NCBI RefSeq assembly: GCF_004358665.1
Contig: NZ_SMZR01000006.1
Location: 124,001 to 188,000, forward strand
From: Jeotgalibacillus sp. S-D1
GTDB lineage: Bacteria > Bacillota > Bacilli > Bacillales > Jeotgalibacillaceae
Direction: 5' to 3'
Length of the DNA stretch: 64,000 nt
The notes under the pieces were generated by a model, which saw nothing but the letters and a program-made list of their open reading frames with translations, searched no databases and was not told the origin of the DNA. This document shows, piece by piece, positions 25,963-34,249 of the stretch (the stretch's first letter is position 1; the number at the start of each line of letters is the position of its first letter). The translations under genes were made by a program, and so were the position numbers.

Positions 25963-26787
25963 TCATGCATCATATTTATAATAATCCTGAGCATGGTAGA
26001 CCTCAAACCCGCATGATGTATACAGTTCTAAGGCATGCTGATTATCTGCCTGAACCTCTAAGTGAATGGCCCGCTTAGAAACTGACTCATTTACAAGTAC
26101 CTGCTGAAGGGCGCTTTTTCCAATACCTTTTCCCTGGAAGGAGGGAAGGATTGAAAAGCCATAAATCCATAACTCGTTGCCAATACGCTGCAAGCGGACT
26201 TTCCCAACAGATTTTCCTTCGTGCTCAATAATGTAAAAAGATTGCCTGCGTTCGCTGCTAAACTGTGTCCAATGCTTCTCAGCATCCTCCCGGGTTGAAC
26301 CGAATGCTTCCATATCCAACGTTATCTCCAGTTCCTTGTCCTCCTTGCGGGCAGGGCGTATTGTAGCCATTTTAGTAGGAGATTGGGCATTGGAATTCCA
26401 TTTCATCTGATACTCGGTAAAATAATAATGGTTTGGAAGAGTTGCTAAAAAGCTTTTGCCTGAAGAAGAAGCTGAAGGAGTATTTAACAGCAGCTTCTCA
26501 TAGTTTAGCTGCTGCAGTTCACGTGAAGCCTGTGCAGTTAAAGCTCTAAAGACACCTTTGCGTCGGTGGGCGGGGTGAACCATGCCGCAAGCTTCAATGG
26601 TCGAACCAAATCCATATACTCCTAGAAAACCGATCAGTTCGTCCTCATGATAAGAATAATAGGTTTTAAGACCGTCTGAATGCTCCATCTGCATCCAGTC
26701 TTCATTTAATTTCAATTGTATCTGATCAGTTTCCTCACATAACTTTTTTAACTTGTCGATTTGCTTAAGCTGGGTTATTGATAACAT
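25963..26787 (-). CDS. tandem-GNAT acetyltransferase
   Basis: 274 residues containing two GNAT domains. In the N-terminal one, GMVHPAHRRKGVFRAL is motif A. In the C-terminal one, FSILPSFQGKGIGKSALQQV is motif A and ADNQHALELYTSCGFEVY is motif B. The architecture is like MshD-type two-domain acetyltransferases, but the substrate is unknown. I start at ATG 26787 (GGAAGTGGAAAG upstream). The frame is open to 26910, overlapping the next gene, without a better ribosome site. Confidence 0.85.
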   Translation of the reverse strand: MLSITQLKQIDKLKKLCEETDQIQLKLNEDWMQMEHSDGLKTYYSYHEDELIGFLGVYGFGSTIEACGMVHPAHRRKGVFRALTAQASRELQQLNYEKLLLNTPSASSSGKSFLATLPNHYYFTEYQMKWNSNAQSPTKMATIRPARKEDKELEITLDMEAFGSTREDAEKHWTQFSSERRQSFYIIEHEGKSVGKVRLQRIGNELWIYGFSILPSFQGKGIGKSALQQVLVNESVSKRAIHLEVQADNQHALELYTSCGFEVYHAQDYYKYDA

Positions 26788-26894
26788 CTTTCCACTTCCT
26801 GCTGCCAAATTTTTTGTGAATTTGTTTAACGTGGCTGTTAAATTTATGTGAACGCGCTCGTTTTCCCGGGCAGGAACGAAACGGTGAACAGGTA

Positions 26895-27440
26895 CTAACG
26901 GTTCCTCCACTCGTCAGCCAGCATCCCGTAAACCACTGAATCGACATAATGATCATAAAGCCACTCGGCCTGCCGGATACAGCCTTCATTAACAAATCCC
27001 AATTTTTCTGGTATTCCTCTGCTTTTTTTATTTTCGGCAGCTGCCCTGATTTCCACTTTATTCAGCTGCAAATGGTTAATCGCATAATCAGTTAATGCTT
27101 TAGCCACCTTTATCATAATTCCTTTTCCCTGGTAATCCTGACCCAGCCAATAGCCGATATAAGCTGTTTTATTAGCCCAATTGATCTGATTGAACCCTGC
27201 GATACCAACAACATGTTCGTTGTATTGAATGACGGTTGTAAGTCCTTTATTATTGGCAAAAGCTGATAAGCTCATCTTAATGTAGTCTTCTGTATCTTCC
27301 AATTTCGTTGTTCCATCAAGCCATGGGAGCCATTCTCGCAAATAATCTCTGGACTTGTCAGTAAGCTCATAAATGGCGCCAGCATCCTTGGGTTCAATTA
27401 GCTTTAGTGTAATCTCCTTATCAATCGCATGAATGAACAT
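26895..27440 (-). CDS. RimL/YdaF-type ribosomal-protein serine acetyltransferase
   Basis: A 181-residue GNAT. The hallmarks of the RimJ/RimL/YdaF group are LREWLPWLDGT near the N-terminus, YIGYWLGQDYQGKGIMIKVA (motif A) and ENKKSRGIPEKLGFVNEGCI. YdaF-like proteins acetylate protein N-termini or small amines. ATG 27440 has TTGGAGGATACT upstream. The frame is open 17 codons further, without a ribosome site. Confidence 0.87.
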   Translation of the reverse strand: MFIHAIDKEITLKLIEPKDAGAIYELTDKSRDYLREWLPWLDGTTKLEDTEDYIKMSLSAFANNKGLTTVIQYNEHVVGIAGFNQINWANKTAYIGYWLGQDYQGKGIMIKVAKALTDYAINHLQLNKVEIRAAAENKKSRGIPEKLGFVNEGCIRQAEWLYDHYVDSVVYGMLADEWRNR

Positions 27441-27472
27441 AGTATCCTCCAACTCTATAGGCTCAATGAATT

Positions 27473-27500
27473 CTAAAAAAGAGAAACCCAAGGTTCAGGT
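27473..27500 (-). terminator. terminator of the hypothetical gene at 27.5 kb
   Basis: Leftward GAGGAACC / GGTTTCTC arms (one G-T pair) are followed by TTTTTT. This is the end of the gene at 27511-28041. Confidence 0.65.
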
Positions 27501-27510
27501 TCCTCTGTCA

Positions 27511-28041
27511 TTAAGTGGTTTTTGTATAAACATTTTTTAACTTCTCAATTTGGTCCTCAGTAAGTTCCAGGTAATTGAAATTCAGATTATGATTTGCCAT
27601 AAATTGCAGATCTTCAGTTTTTATTTCAAATATAGTCCCATTAATATAACGAGGTACAAATAATGTAATATTGCATTTGCGTTCCAGATCAAACTCGTGA
27701 TTGATTTTTTCGAATTGGGCCTTTGTAATATTATTGTCCTCGAAAAAATCCTTCAGCTTTTTAAATAATGTGGATACAGCTTCATCATTATCATCATCCA
27801 GTTCTTCTGTTTCCTCCTCTGATAGAGAGAACGTGCGGGCCCAATAGGAATAAGACGTAGGACCGTGCTGAGTAAAAAAGCTGGAATCCCCTTTATTAAA
27901 GTGGAAGGAACTATGAACATTCAAAATCTCCATGATATCGTCGCTCGTAAAAATTTTTGCGTCTTTATCGGGCTCGGGGGTATTGTACGACATTGGTTTT
28001 CCATAAATCGCTAACGCTAAAAAGAAATTTTCAATGACCAT
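27511..28041 (-). CDS. hypothetical protein, acidic
   Basis: I do not recognise this 176-residue protein. It begins MVIENFFLALAIYGKPMSYN and has a very acidic middle (SEEETEELDDDNDEA). A hydrophobic/aromatic part follows (CNITLFVPRYINGTIFEIKT) and an acidic C-terminus (LTEDQIEKLKNVYTKTT). It has no signal peptide and no membrane segment. The start ATG 28041 is chosen for its TAGGAGATGGAG site. A terminator follows, so it is a real single-gene unit. Confidence 0.75.
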   Translation of the reverse strand: MVIENFFLALAIYGKPMSYNTPEPDKDAKIFTSDDIMEILNVHSSFHFNKGDSSFFTQHGPTSYSYWARTFSLSEEETEELDDDNDEAVSTLFKKLKDFFEDNNITKAQFEKINHEFDLERKCNITLFVPRYINGTIFEIKTEDLQFMANHNLNFNYLELTEDQIEKLKNVYTKTT

Positions 28042-28328
28042 GCTCCATCTCCTAGTAAAAAGTAGTTTGTACAAAAAATAAAAAAATCTACTAATGTAAA
28101 CAGTTTAAAGGGTGGATATATATTGAATATTATACCATATAAAGAGAAATTTTAAAATTGGGAACTTTAAAAATTTACAATCTATTAGTTTGCTGATAAA
28201 GATTTTGCTTGTTAAAAAAGGATTAAATACCCAGTTGGTAGAATAATAAGTTTAGAGTGGTTAAATTAAGCCTTACGTTAACAGGTGCAATAGAGTTAAC
28301 AGAGCTGAAATTAAAGGGAGTGTTTAAA

Positions 28329-28703
28329 ATGCCAAGTCCCATTCAAAATAAAATGAACACTGTTTTTATCCATGTCACGGATTTGAAAACCTCAGTCAGC
28401 TGGTACAATCAATTACTTGGAAGGGATTACAGTAAAGATGAAATCCATCTTCCGGTTTATAACATACAAATAGAAGGATCAACAGGTCTTACACTGGATG
28501 CCGGACCGGATGGAAATAAACGAATAATACCTGATTCTTATCCCATTTTTAACTTCCATACGGACTGCATAGAATCAGCTTATCAATTTGTAAAAAATGA
28601 TCTTAACTATGCATTGCAAACTGAACCTGTCCATTTTGAGGACTTTTCGTTTTTTAATGTGATCGATCCGGACGGACATGTCATTATGATTTGTACAGGC
28701 TGA
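28329..28703 (+). CDS. VOC (glyoxalase/bleomycin-resistance) family protein
   Basis: A 124-residue protein with one vicinal-oxygen-chelate domain: VFIHVTDLKTSVSWYNQLLG at the start and DFSFFNVIDPDGHVIMICTG at the end. Likely metal ligands are the His in IHVTD and the Glu/Asp in the second half. Substrate unknown. ATG 28329 has AAAGGGAG. The frame is open from 28257 but without a ribosome site. A weak AGCCA/TGGCT hairpin with T5 follows at 28706-28731. Confidence 0.82.
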   Translation: MPSPIQNKMNTVFIHVTDLKTSVSWYNQLLGRDYSKDEIHLPVYNIQIEGSTGLTLDAGPDGNKRIIPDSYPIFNFHTDCIESAYQFVKNDLNYALQTEPVHFEDFSFFNVIDPDGHVIMICTG

Positions 28704-28882
28704 TTAGCCAGGCTTTTTGGCTGCTTTTTACCAGAAGATTTATGAGAAAAAATTATTTTGCAAAAAGGTTTTAAGCATAAAAGTGCTGGGTAAATATCTA
28801 TGGTGACCACGTAAAACAACGGTAGAATAGCTTGAGAAGTCCCGCAGGATGAAACGCTATTTTGACGATTTGTAGTGACAGT

Positions 28883-28993
28883 CGAGAAGATCGATTTGCT
28901 TTCTTATCCATGATAAAGTCAGTTTGACTGCCAATTGTCATGGTTCTGCTGGATGGTTGTCTGAAGACAACGGAAAGAAAGCGAGTCTTCTCG
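28883..28993. repeat. inverted-repeat element (about 110 bp)
   Basis: CGAGAAGA (28883-28890), then TTGCTTTCTT, at the left end is mirrored by AAGAAAGCGAGTCTTCTCG at 28975-28993. The arms are about 20 bp with one small gap. It sits in a 370-base gap with no gene. It could be a non-autonomous element or a long hairpin. No direct target duplication was found. Confidence 0.5.
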
Positions 28994-29034
28994 AATTATT
29001 TTCTAAATAAAACGTAAATATTATTTAAAAATAT

Positions 29035-29069
29035 AAAAACCTTGCTGAATACCAGTGGAGGTTTTTTTG
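29035..29069. terminator. bidirectional terminator
   Basis: AAAAACCT-CTG and CAG-AGGTTTTTTT arms surround a short loop. T-tracts lie on both strands, serving the leftward phosphatase gene and any rightward transcript. Confidence 0.7.
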
Positions 29070-29074
29070 CTGCA

Positions 29075-29656
29075 TTAATTTTTTTCTTCAAGGTGCAGGA
29101 CGCAGTTAATGAACTCCGCTTTCCACACAGGGTCTATTGTAAAAATAGATAAAGAGGTGTTTAAAAGTTGAATTTGCCCGTCAAATTCCGGCAGCAGTTC
29201 GATTAATAAATGACGAATAAATGAGCCGTGGCTAACGACGAGGACAGACTCACGGGGATGTTTAACGGCAATGTCTTCAAAAAATGCAACACCTCGTTCA
29301 ATTACTGCTGCAGTTGGTTCCATGCCCAAATCCAGTGATGCCCAATTTTCACCCCATGCTTCAATTCGTTCCGTATGAGTTGTGCCTTCAATTTTACCAC
29401 CGCCAATTTCCTTCAGCCGGTTATCCATATGAAGTTCAGGCAGGGCGGCAGAATCTTGAATAATTTGAGCGGTTTCAAGTGCCCGTGCCAGAGGGCTTGT
29501 ATAAATAACATCCCAATTTTCATCTTTTATGCGAGCACCCAGCCGCATAGCCTGGACTCTTCCGTCCTGGTCAAGAGGGATATTTGAATTTCCCTGTGCT
29601 CTGCCTAGCTTATTCCATTCCGTAGTACCATGACGAATAATTCCGATTTTTGTCAT
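29075..29656 (-). CDS. histidine phosphatase family protein (phosphoglycerate-mutase-like)
   Basis: 193 residues. The RHG motif (IGIIRHGTTEWN) holds the phospho-accepting His near residue 9. Other family features are YTSPLARALETAQII, a Glu in LKEIGGGKIEG and the second His in VVSHGSFIRHLL. Bacillus members include broad phosphatases (PhoE/YhfR) and cofactor-dependent mutases. At this size, phosphatase is more likely. ATG 29656 has AAAGGAGAAG. Confidence 0.88.
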   Translation of the reverse strand: MTKIGIIRHGTTEWNKLGRAQGNSNIPLDQDGRVQAMRLGARIKDENWDVIYTSPLARALETAQIIQDSAALPELHMDNRLKEIGGGKIEGTTHTERIEAWGENWASLDLGMEPTAAVIERGVAFFEDIAVKHPRESVLVVSHGSFIRHLLIELLPEFDGQIQLLNTSLSIFTIDPVWKAEFINCVLHLEEKN

Positions 29657-29810
29657 AATCTTCTCCTTTTAAACTATTGATTTCTAATTCTAAAAGTTCT
29701 GTAAATACATATTATGTAAATTAAACAGGGGTTGATTATAAATCAATTAAAGGCACCTGTTTATTATTAATTATAGTACTCCCAAAGTTATGTGGGAACA
29801 AAATCACATT

Positions 29811-29840
29811 AAAAAGACAGACTCCTAATCGAGTCTGCCT
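29811..29840 (-). terminator. terminator of the gene at 29.9 kb
   Basis: Leftward GCAGACTC / GAGTCTGT arms, loop of about 6, then TTTTT. Confidence 0.8.
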
Positions 29841-29854
29841 TCTGATTAAAACGT

Positions 29855-30208
29855 CTATTTTAACGAGCTTTTAATTGAAACATCCACTAGCGATTTCCAG
29901 CGTGCGTACGCCAACAAGATTTCAGGAGTCTTTCTTACTGCATCGATCATCTTCTGTGTGCGTGCTAACATATGGGCCAATACTCTGCTGGAGGAGGTTT
30001 TAGACAGAATTTCTTTTTCAATGGCGTTGACCGCTCTCTGAATCTTTCTTGATTCATAGTCTGAACAATATTTGCATTCTCTAAGCTGGTGAATTAACTG
30101 AGCAGAAGCAATTGTGATGCACTTTATCACCGGCTGATCTACAGCAATCGTTTCCTGTGAAGTATAATCTTTCTCTAGTTGAGTTTGAAAATAAGTGTAG
30201 TCAATCAT
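29855..30208 (-). CDS. hypothetical helical protein
   Basis: 117 residues, not recognised. Composition is strongly helical, with charged repeats (QRAVNAIEKEILSKTSSSRV, MLARTQKMIDAVRKTPEILL) and a Cys pair in RECKYCSDYE. It has no signal or membrane segment. ATG 30208 has a TAGGAGAAG site and a terminator follows, so it is a real monocistronic gene. Confidence 0.75.
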   Translation of the reverse strand: MIDYTYFQTQLEKDYTSQETIAVDQPVIKCITIASAQLIHQLRECKYCSDYESRKIQRAVNAIEKEILSKTSSSRVLAHMLARTQKMIDAVRKTPEILLAYARWKSLVDVSIKSSLK

Positions 30209-30463
30209 GATAATCTTCTCCTAAAGTGGATTTTAACTGTTATTTACCCTCCTAGAAAACCTTCAAAACGGGTATTATTTCCTGTTTTTATAAAAAAGAA
30301 ATGCTCGAAAAAAGTCTAAATAAACCCTTTATCTTCAAATTAAATAGTTGAGATTCCTAAGGGCAAAAGAATCTCCTTATAACTAAGCTATTCAGTTGAC
30401 AAATATTTAGAACCAAATTATGATCGGTTACATAAAGTAACTGATATTTCGGAGGAGATAACG

Positions 30464-31324
30464 ATGACATTTCATGGGGAGCAGGCAATATTTGTTGGAG
30501 AAGCAGCCATTCGTGTACAGGATCTAAAAAGGTCGACTAAATTTTATAAGGAGATTCTTGGTTTTAATGTTTTGGCTGAAACAGAAAGAAGTGTTTGTTT
30601 CACTGCAGATGGAAAAAAGCCGCTGCTGACAATTGAGCAGCCGGATGGAATTAAGCCGAAAGAACAGAATACCACTGGGCTGTATCATTTTGCTCTATTA
30701 TTGCCGGAGCGTGCCCACCTGGCAGCTTTAGTAAAGCATTTTGCTGATAACGGAGTACGGTTTGGCTCCTCTGACCACCTGGTGAGTGAAGCTCTTTATT
30801 TAAATGATCCGGATGGAAATGGTATTGAAGTATATACCGATCGTTCGAGCAGCAAATGGAGCTGGGAAAATGGAAACGTGTTAATGGCAGTGGATCCATT
30901 GGATTTTGAAGCTCTTCTTGAGGATCGAAAGGGCGAGTGGAACGGGCTTCCTGAAGAGACAGTAATGGGACATATTCATCTCCATGTATCTGAGCTGCAA
31001 AAAACAGAGGAATTTTATGTGAAAGGACTCGGATTTGATGTAGTCAGCCGATTTGGCAATCAGGCGCTGTTTCTTTCTGTTGAGAATTATCATCATCATA
31101 TTGGATTGAATACGTGGAACGGTGTTGGAGCCCCAAAACCACAAAAAAATACAGCAGGGCTGAGCTGGTTCTCGCTCGTTTTTCCAACTGAGGAAAAAAG
31201 AAATGAGATTATCTCTCAGATAAAATTATTCGGCGGCGAAGTATCAGAAGACAATAACGGCTTCACTACAGAGGATCCTTCAGGCAACAAGATAAAATTG
31301 AAGATATATCCGGAGAATGGTTGA
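30464..31324 (+). CDS. catE: CatE-like extradiol dioxygenase (two VOC domains)
   Basis: A 286-residue protein with two tandem VOC modules. Module 1 contains GLYHFALLLPERAHLAALV and EALYLNDPDGNGIEVYTDR. Module 2 contains HIHLHVSEL and YHHHIGLNTWNG. Length and these segments match Bacillus CatE (YfiE), an iron-dependent catechol 2,3-dioxygenase. The metal ligands would be His in IHLHV, His in YHHHIG and a C-terminal Glu. The presumed aromatic substrate is not shown by context. CGGAGGAG ribosome site. Confidence 0.85.
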   Translation: MTFHGEQAIFVGEAAIRVQDLKRSTKFYKEILGFNVLAETERSVCFTADGKKPLLTIEQPDGIKPKEQNTTGLYHFALLLPERAHLAALVKHFADNGVRFGSSDHLVSEALYLNDPDGNGIEVYTDRSSSKWSWENGNVLMAVDPLDFEALLEDRKGEWNGLPEETVMGHIHLHVSELQKTEEFYVKGLGFDVVSRFGNQALFLSVENYHHHIGLNTWNGVGAPKPQKNTAGLSWFSLVFPTEEKRNEIISQIKLFGGEVSEDNNGFTTEDPSGNKIKLKIYPENG

Positions 31325-31361
31325 AAAAACACCACCCATTTTTAATAAAATTTGTATATGG

Positions 31362-31384
31362 AAGCAGGAAAATCCTGCTTGTTT
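31362..31384 (+). terminator. short terminator hairpin after catE
   Basis: AAGCAGGA / TCCTGCTT arms with a 3-base loop and GTTTG tail. The T-tract is weak. Confidence 0.55.
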
Positions 31385-31476
31385 GCAGAATATATAAGTA
31401 AACACAGCAAAAATGCCAATCCTCTTGTCTTTAGCCTTATGAGTTTGGAAAATATCTATACAAGGAGGAATTCCCA

Positions 31477-32505
31477 TTGGATGAAATACGTTTAATTCCT
31501 TATCAAGTGAGTGATATTCTCACGATGTCGCAAGATAATATTCCCGAAGGTATTAAAATGATTCAAGCTCCAGAGGTATGGGAAGAAGCGGATCAGGGGG
31601 CAGGGCAAGTCATTGCAGTTATCGATACTGGATGCCAGGTTGATCATCCGGATCTGGCTGACCGAATTGTCGGTGGACGTAATTTTACCAGTGATTACAA
31701 AAGCGCTCCTGAAAATTTCAGTGACAATAACGGGCATGGAACCCATGTAGCCGGGACAATCGCAGCATCTGCATCTGAAACCGGCCTTGCAGGGGTTGCT
31801 CCAAAGGCAGGTTTATTAATCTTAAAGGTTTTGACGGGCAGCGGCAGCGGCAGCTATAAAGGAATTGTTGACTCCATCCATTATGCAATTGACTGGACAG
31901 GACCAAATGGAGAAAAAGTATGTGCATTGTCGATGTCTCTCGGCGGACCCAACGATCTTAAGGATCTTCATGATGCAGTAAAACGAGCTGTTTCAGAAGG
32001 GATTGCAGTTATCTGTGCAGCTGGTAATGAAGGAGACAACCGTCCTGAAACAGATGAATTTGCTTATCCGGGCGCTTACCCGGAAGTTATTCAAATTGGG
32101 GCCGTAAACTTTAATCGGGAACTGGCTGCGTTCAGTAATACCAATGACGAAATTGACCTCGTCGCTCCGGGTGTTGATATTCACTCAACATTTCTTGAAG
32201 GAAAGTATGCAACTCTTTCAGGAACATCCATGGCGACTCCCCATGTGTCAGGCGCAATGGCTTTGATTAAAAATATTACACAAAAAAGATTTGAACGCGA
32301 GCTGACGGAAGCAGAGCTGTATGGCCAGCTCATCAAGCGAACGGTTCCGTTGGGCTATCCGAAAACGGCTGAAGGAAACGGGCTTCTTGCTCTCGGCGTA
32401 GTTGATCAATTATCCAAAGTATTTTCATTCTATAATACATGTGTGGATACGAACACCACAGTGCAAAAAAGCAGCGAATTTCAAACGACAACAAAATCTG
32501 TCTGA
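31477..32505 (+). CDS. ispA: intracellular serine protease (subtilisin family)
   Basis: A 342-residue subtilase without signal peptide. The N-terminal prodomain carries the IRLIPYQV (LIPY) inhibitory motif of intracellular subtilisins. Triad: Asp50 (AVIDTGCQVDHPD), His87 (DNNGHGTHVAGT), Ser251 (LSGTSMATPHVSGA). The oxyanion Asn183 is in AAGNEG. It degrades cytoplasmic proteins in stationary phase and is expected to be self-activated. Start is TTG 31477 with an AAGGAGGAA site. The ATG four bases later is out of frame. Confidence 0.94.
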   Translation: MDEIRLIPYQVSDILTMSQDNIPEGIKMIQAPEVWEEADQGAGQVIAVIDTGCQVDHPDLADRIVGGRNFTSDYKSAPENFSDNNGHGTHVAGTIAASASETGLAGVAPKAGLLILKVLTGSGSGSYKGIVDSIHYAIDWTGPNGEKVCALSMSLGGPNDLKDLHDAVKRAVSEGIAVICAAGNEGDNRPETDEFAYPGAYPEVIQIGAVNFNRELAAFSNTNDEIDLVAPGVDIHSTFLEGKYATLSGTSMATPHVSGAMALIKNITQKRFERELTEAELYGQLIKRTVPLGYPKTAEGNGLLALGVVDQLSKVFSFYNTCVDTNTTVQKSSEFQTTTKSV

Positions 32506-32511
32506 CCAAAA

Positions 32512-32556
32512 AAACCCTTTCGGCTGCTGCTATAATGCCGAAAGGGTTTCATTTTC
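32512..32556 (+). terminator. intrinsic terminator after ispA
   Basis: AAACCCTTTCGGC / GCCGAAAGGGTTT arms with a 12-base loop, then TCATTTT. Confidence 0.85.
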
Positions 32557-32610
32557 TAACGTGTTCTAACGATCCTGATAAAGATGGTTTGGTTACGATT
32601 GATTTTTGAT

Positions 32611-32639
32611 TTGACAATATACCTACCGGGGTATATAAT
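32611..32639 (+). promoter_or_regulatory. cstR promoter with embedded CstR operator
   Basis: TTGACA (32611-32616) and TATAAT (32634-32639) have a 17-bp spacer, a consensus sigma-A promoter. The spacer is almost entirely the operator ATACCTACCGGGGTAT (32619-32634), first of four similar sites in the operon. Bound CstR must exclude RNA polymerase. Confidence 0.92.
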
Positions 32640-32666
32640 CATAACTAGTTGGAGGAGGAAGATGCA

Positions 32667-32927
32667 ATGAATTACGATGATAAAGTCAAAAATAGAGTCA
32701 AACGGATAGAAGGACAATTGAAAGGAATTCTGCGTATGATGGAAGAAGAGCAGGACTGCAGAGATGTCATTGTTCAACTTTCTGCAGCGAGAACAGCGAT
32801 TGACCGCACAATGGGTGTAATTGTCAGTTCAAACCTGGTCGAATGCGTGCGCAAAGCAAATGAAGACGGCGAAGATACAGATGCACTAGTGCAGGAAGCC
32901 GTAAATCTTCTTGTAAAAAGCAGATAA
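32667..32927 (+). CDS. cstR: CstR-type persulfide-sensing repressor (CsoR family)
   Basis: An 86-residue helical CsoR-family repressor. It has the two sensor cysteines Cys31 (EQDCRDVIVQL) and Cys60 (NLVECVRKA). It has Asn56 where copper-sensing CsoR proteins have the ligand His, so it should sense persulfides, not Cu(I). Per/polysulfide bridging of the two Cys releases DNA. Context agrees: every downstream gene handles sulfane sulfur. ATG 32667 has TTGGAGGAGG. The six upstream codons are not needed. Confidence 0.92.
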   Translation: MNYDDKVKNRVKRIEGQLKGILRMMEEEQDCRDVIVQLSAARTAIDRTMGVIVSSNLVECVRKANEDGEDTDALVQEAVNLLVKSR

Positions 32928-32966
32928 TATAAAAAGGTCGATATGCCTTTTTATTTACATTAAATT

Positions 32967-33015
32967 ATACCCGTGGGGGTAAAAAATTTAATTAAAAATA
33001 TACCCATAGGGGTAA
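32967..33015. promoter_or_regulatory. two CstR operators upstream of the DsrE gene
   Basis: ATACCCGTGGGGGTAA (32967-32982) and ATACCCATAGGGGTAA (33000-33015) lie 33 bp apart. That is about three helix turns, on the same face. A small AAAAAGG/CCTTTTT hairpin (32931-32953) separates them from cstR, so the structural genes probably have their own CstR-controlled promoter. Its -35/-10 are not obvious (TTTACA at 32954 is a candidate). Confidence 0.88.
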
Positions 33016-33033
33016 AAATAGGAGGAACAAAAA

Positions 33034-33516
33034 ATGACTGAACAAAAGAAGAAAACAACGATCGTGTTATTCAGTGGTGACTATGATAAAGCTATGGCTG
33101 CCTATATTATTGCCAACGGTGCAGCGGCTTACGATCATGAGGTAACGATCTTTCATACGTTTTGGGGATTGAATGCATTAAGAAAAGATGAGCTCGTCCC
33201 TGTGAAAAAAGGATTTCTTGAGTCAATGTTCGGCAAAATGATGCCGCGTGGGGCAGATAAAATGGGTCTTTCTAAGATGAATTTTGCAGGAATGGGTCCA
33301 AAAATGATTAAACATGTGATAAAAAAGCATAATGCCATGACATTGCCTGAGTTGATTGACATGGCTAAGGAACAAGAAGTGAAACTTGTAGCGTGCACCA
33401 TGACGATGGATTTGCTGGGCCTTCAAAAAGATGAGCTTGTACATGGCCTTGATTACGCAGGGGTAGCGGCCTACCTGGGTGATGCTGAAAAAGGAAATGT
33501 AAATCTGTTTATTTAA
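33034..33516 (+). CDS. yrkE: DsrE2-family sulfur carrier protein
   Basis: A 160-residue DsrE/DsrF-like protein with the conserved sulfur-carrying Cys121 in KLVACTMTMDLLG and N-terminal TTIVLFSGDYDKAMAAYIIA. Length equals B. subtilis YrkE and the gene order matches the yrk operon. It probably relays persulfide between the rhodanese and TusA proteins encoded next. AGGAGGAAC ribosome site. Confidence 0.9.
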   Translation: MTEQKKKTTIVLFSGDYDKAMAAYIIANGAAAYDHEVTIFHTFWGLNALRKDELVPVKKGFLESMFGKMMPRGADKMGLSKMNFAGMGPKMIKHVIKKHNAMTLPELIDMAKEQEVKLVACTMTMDLLGLQKDELVHGLDYAGVAAYLGDAEKGNVNLFI

Positions 33517-33533
33517 AGGAGAGTTTAAAAAAG

Positions 33534-33902
33534 GTGGATGTAAACATTGCAATAAATACAGTCCTGATTATCGTGGTCTTGCTTTTTGCTTTCCGATTCT
33601 TTGCATCTGCAAAAGGCATCAGCCAGATAAGTACTGAGCAATTAAAGGGAAAATTAAAACAAGGAAATACACAATTGGTTGATGTCAGAACGCCGCTGGA
33701 ATTCAATGCTGGGAGTATTAAAGGATTTAAAAACATTCCTTTAAGTGAATTAAATAAAAGGTCAAATGAGTTATCCAAAGATCAGGAGGTCATTATCATT
33801 TGTCAAAGCGGTATGAGGAGCACTAAAGCAGGAAGAGTACTTCAGAAAAAAGGCTATTCACTTATTACAAATGTTAAGGGCGGCATGAACGCCTGGCACT
33901 AG
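33534..33902 (+). CDS. membrane-anchored rhodanese
   Basis: A 122-residue protein with one N-terminal transmembrane segment (TVLIIVVLLFAFRFF) and a single rhodanese domain. The active-site loop CQSGMRS has Cys90 as nucleophile. It is YqhL-like. The start is GTG 33534 after AAAGGAGAG. The nearby ATG (33538) hits a stop at once. It probably receives sulfane sulfur at the inner face of the membrane. Confidence 0.88.
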   Translation: MDVNIAINTVLIIVVLLFAFRFFASAKGISQISTEQLKGKLKQGNTQLVDVRTPLEFNAGSIKGFKNIPLSELNKRSNELSKDQEVIIICQSGMRSTKAGRVLQKKGYSLITNVKGGMNAWH

Positions 33903-33917
33903 GGGAGGCAAGGCAAG

Positions 33918-34214
33918 ATGAAACAAAGTACACCAAGTGAAGTTGAGACCTGCATCAGGGAAAAGCGTTCCATCAAAATCATTGATGTGCGTGAAGTTGA
34001 AGAAGTAGCTGAGGGTAAAATTCCTGACGCGATTCATATCCCTTTAGGATTACTGGAATTTCGTATGCACGAATTAGATAAATCTACTGAGTACACAATG
34101 GTTTGCCGGTCTGGAGGAAGAAGCGCCATGGCGACAAAACTGCTGGAGAACCACGGCTTCAAGGTGGTAAATATGTCAGGCGGGATGATGGCGTGGGAAG
34201 GACCTGTGGAGTAA
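33918..34214 (+). CDS. single-domain rhodanese
   Basis: 98 residues, one rhodanese domain with IKIIDVREVEEVAEGKIPDA and the active loop CRSGGRS (Cys63). Cytoplasmic sulfurtransferase. GGGGAGGC ribosome site, 15 bases after the previous gene. Confidence 0.92.
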   Translation: MKQSTPSEVETCIREKRSIKIIDVREVEEVAEGKIPDAIHIPLGLLEFRMHELDKSTEYTMVCRSGGRSAMATKLLENHGFKVVNMSGGMMAWEGPVE

Positions 34215-34249
34215 GCATTCTTAATAAAGGTAATAAGGAGGAATTATAA

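Noticed and set aside
32667-32927. Copper-sensing CsoR
   Set aside because: The ligand His of CsoR is Asn56 here, no copA/copZ is near, and all neighbours handle sulfane sulfur.
33223-33552. 109-codon frame antisense to the DsrE-family gene
   Set aside because: It overlaps a conserved gene and its start region, with no ribosome site. It is an artefact of AT-rich reverse frames.
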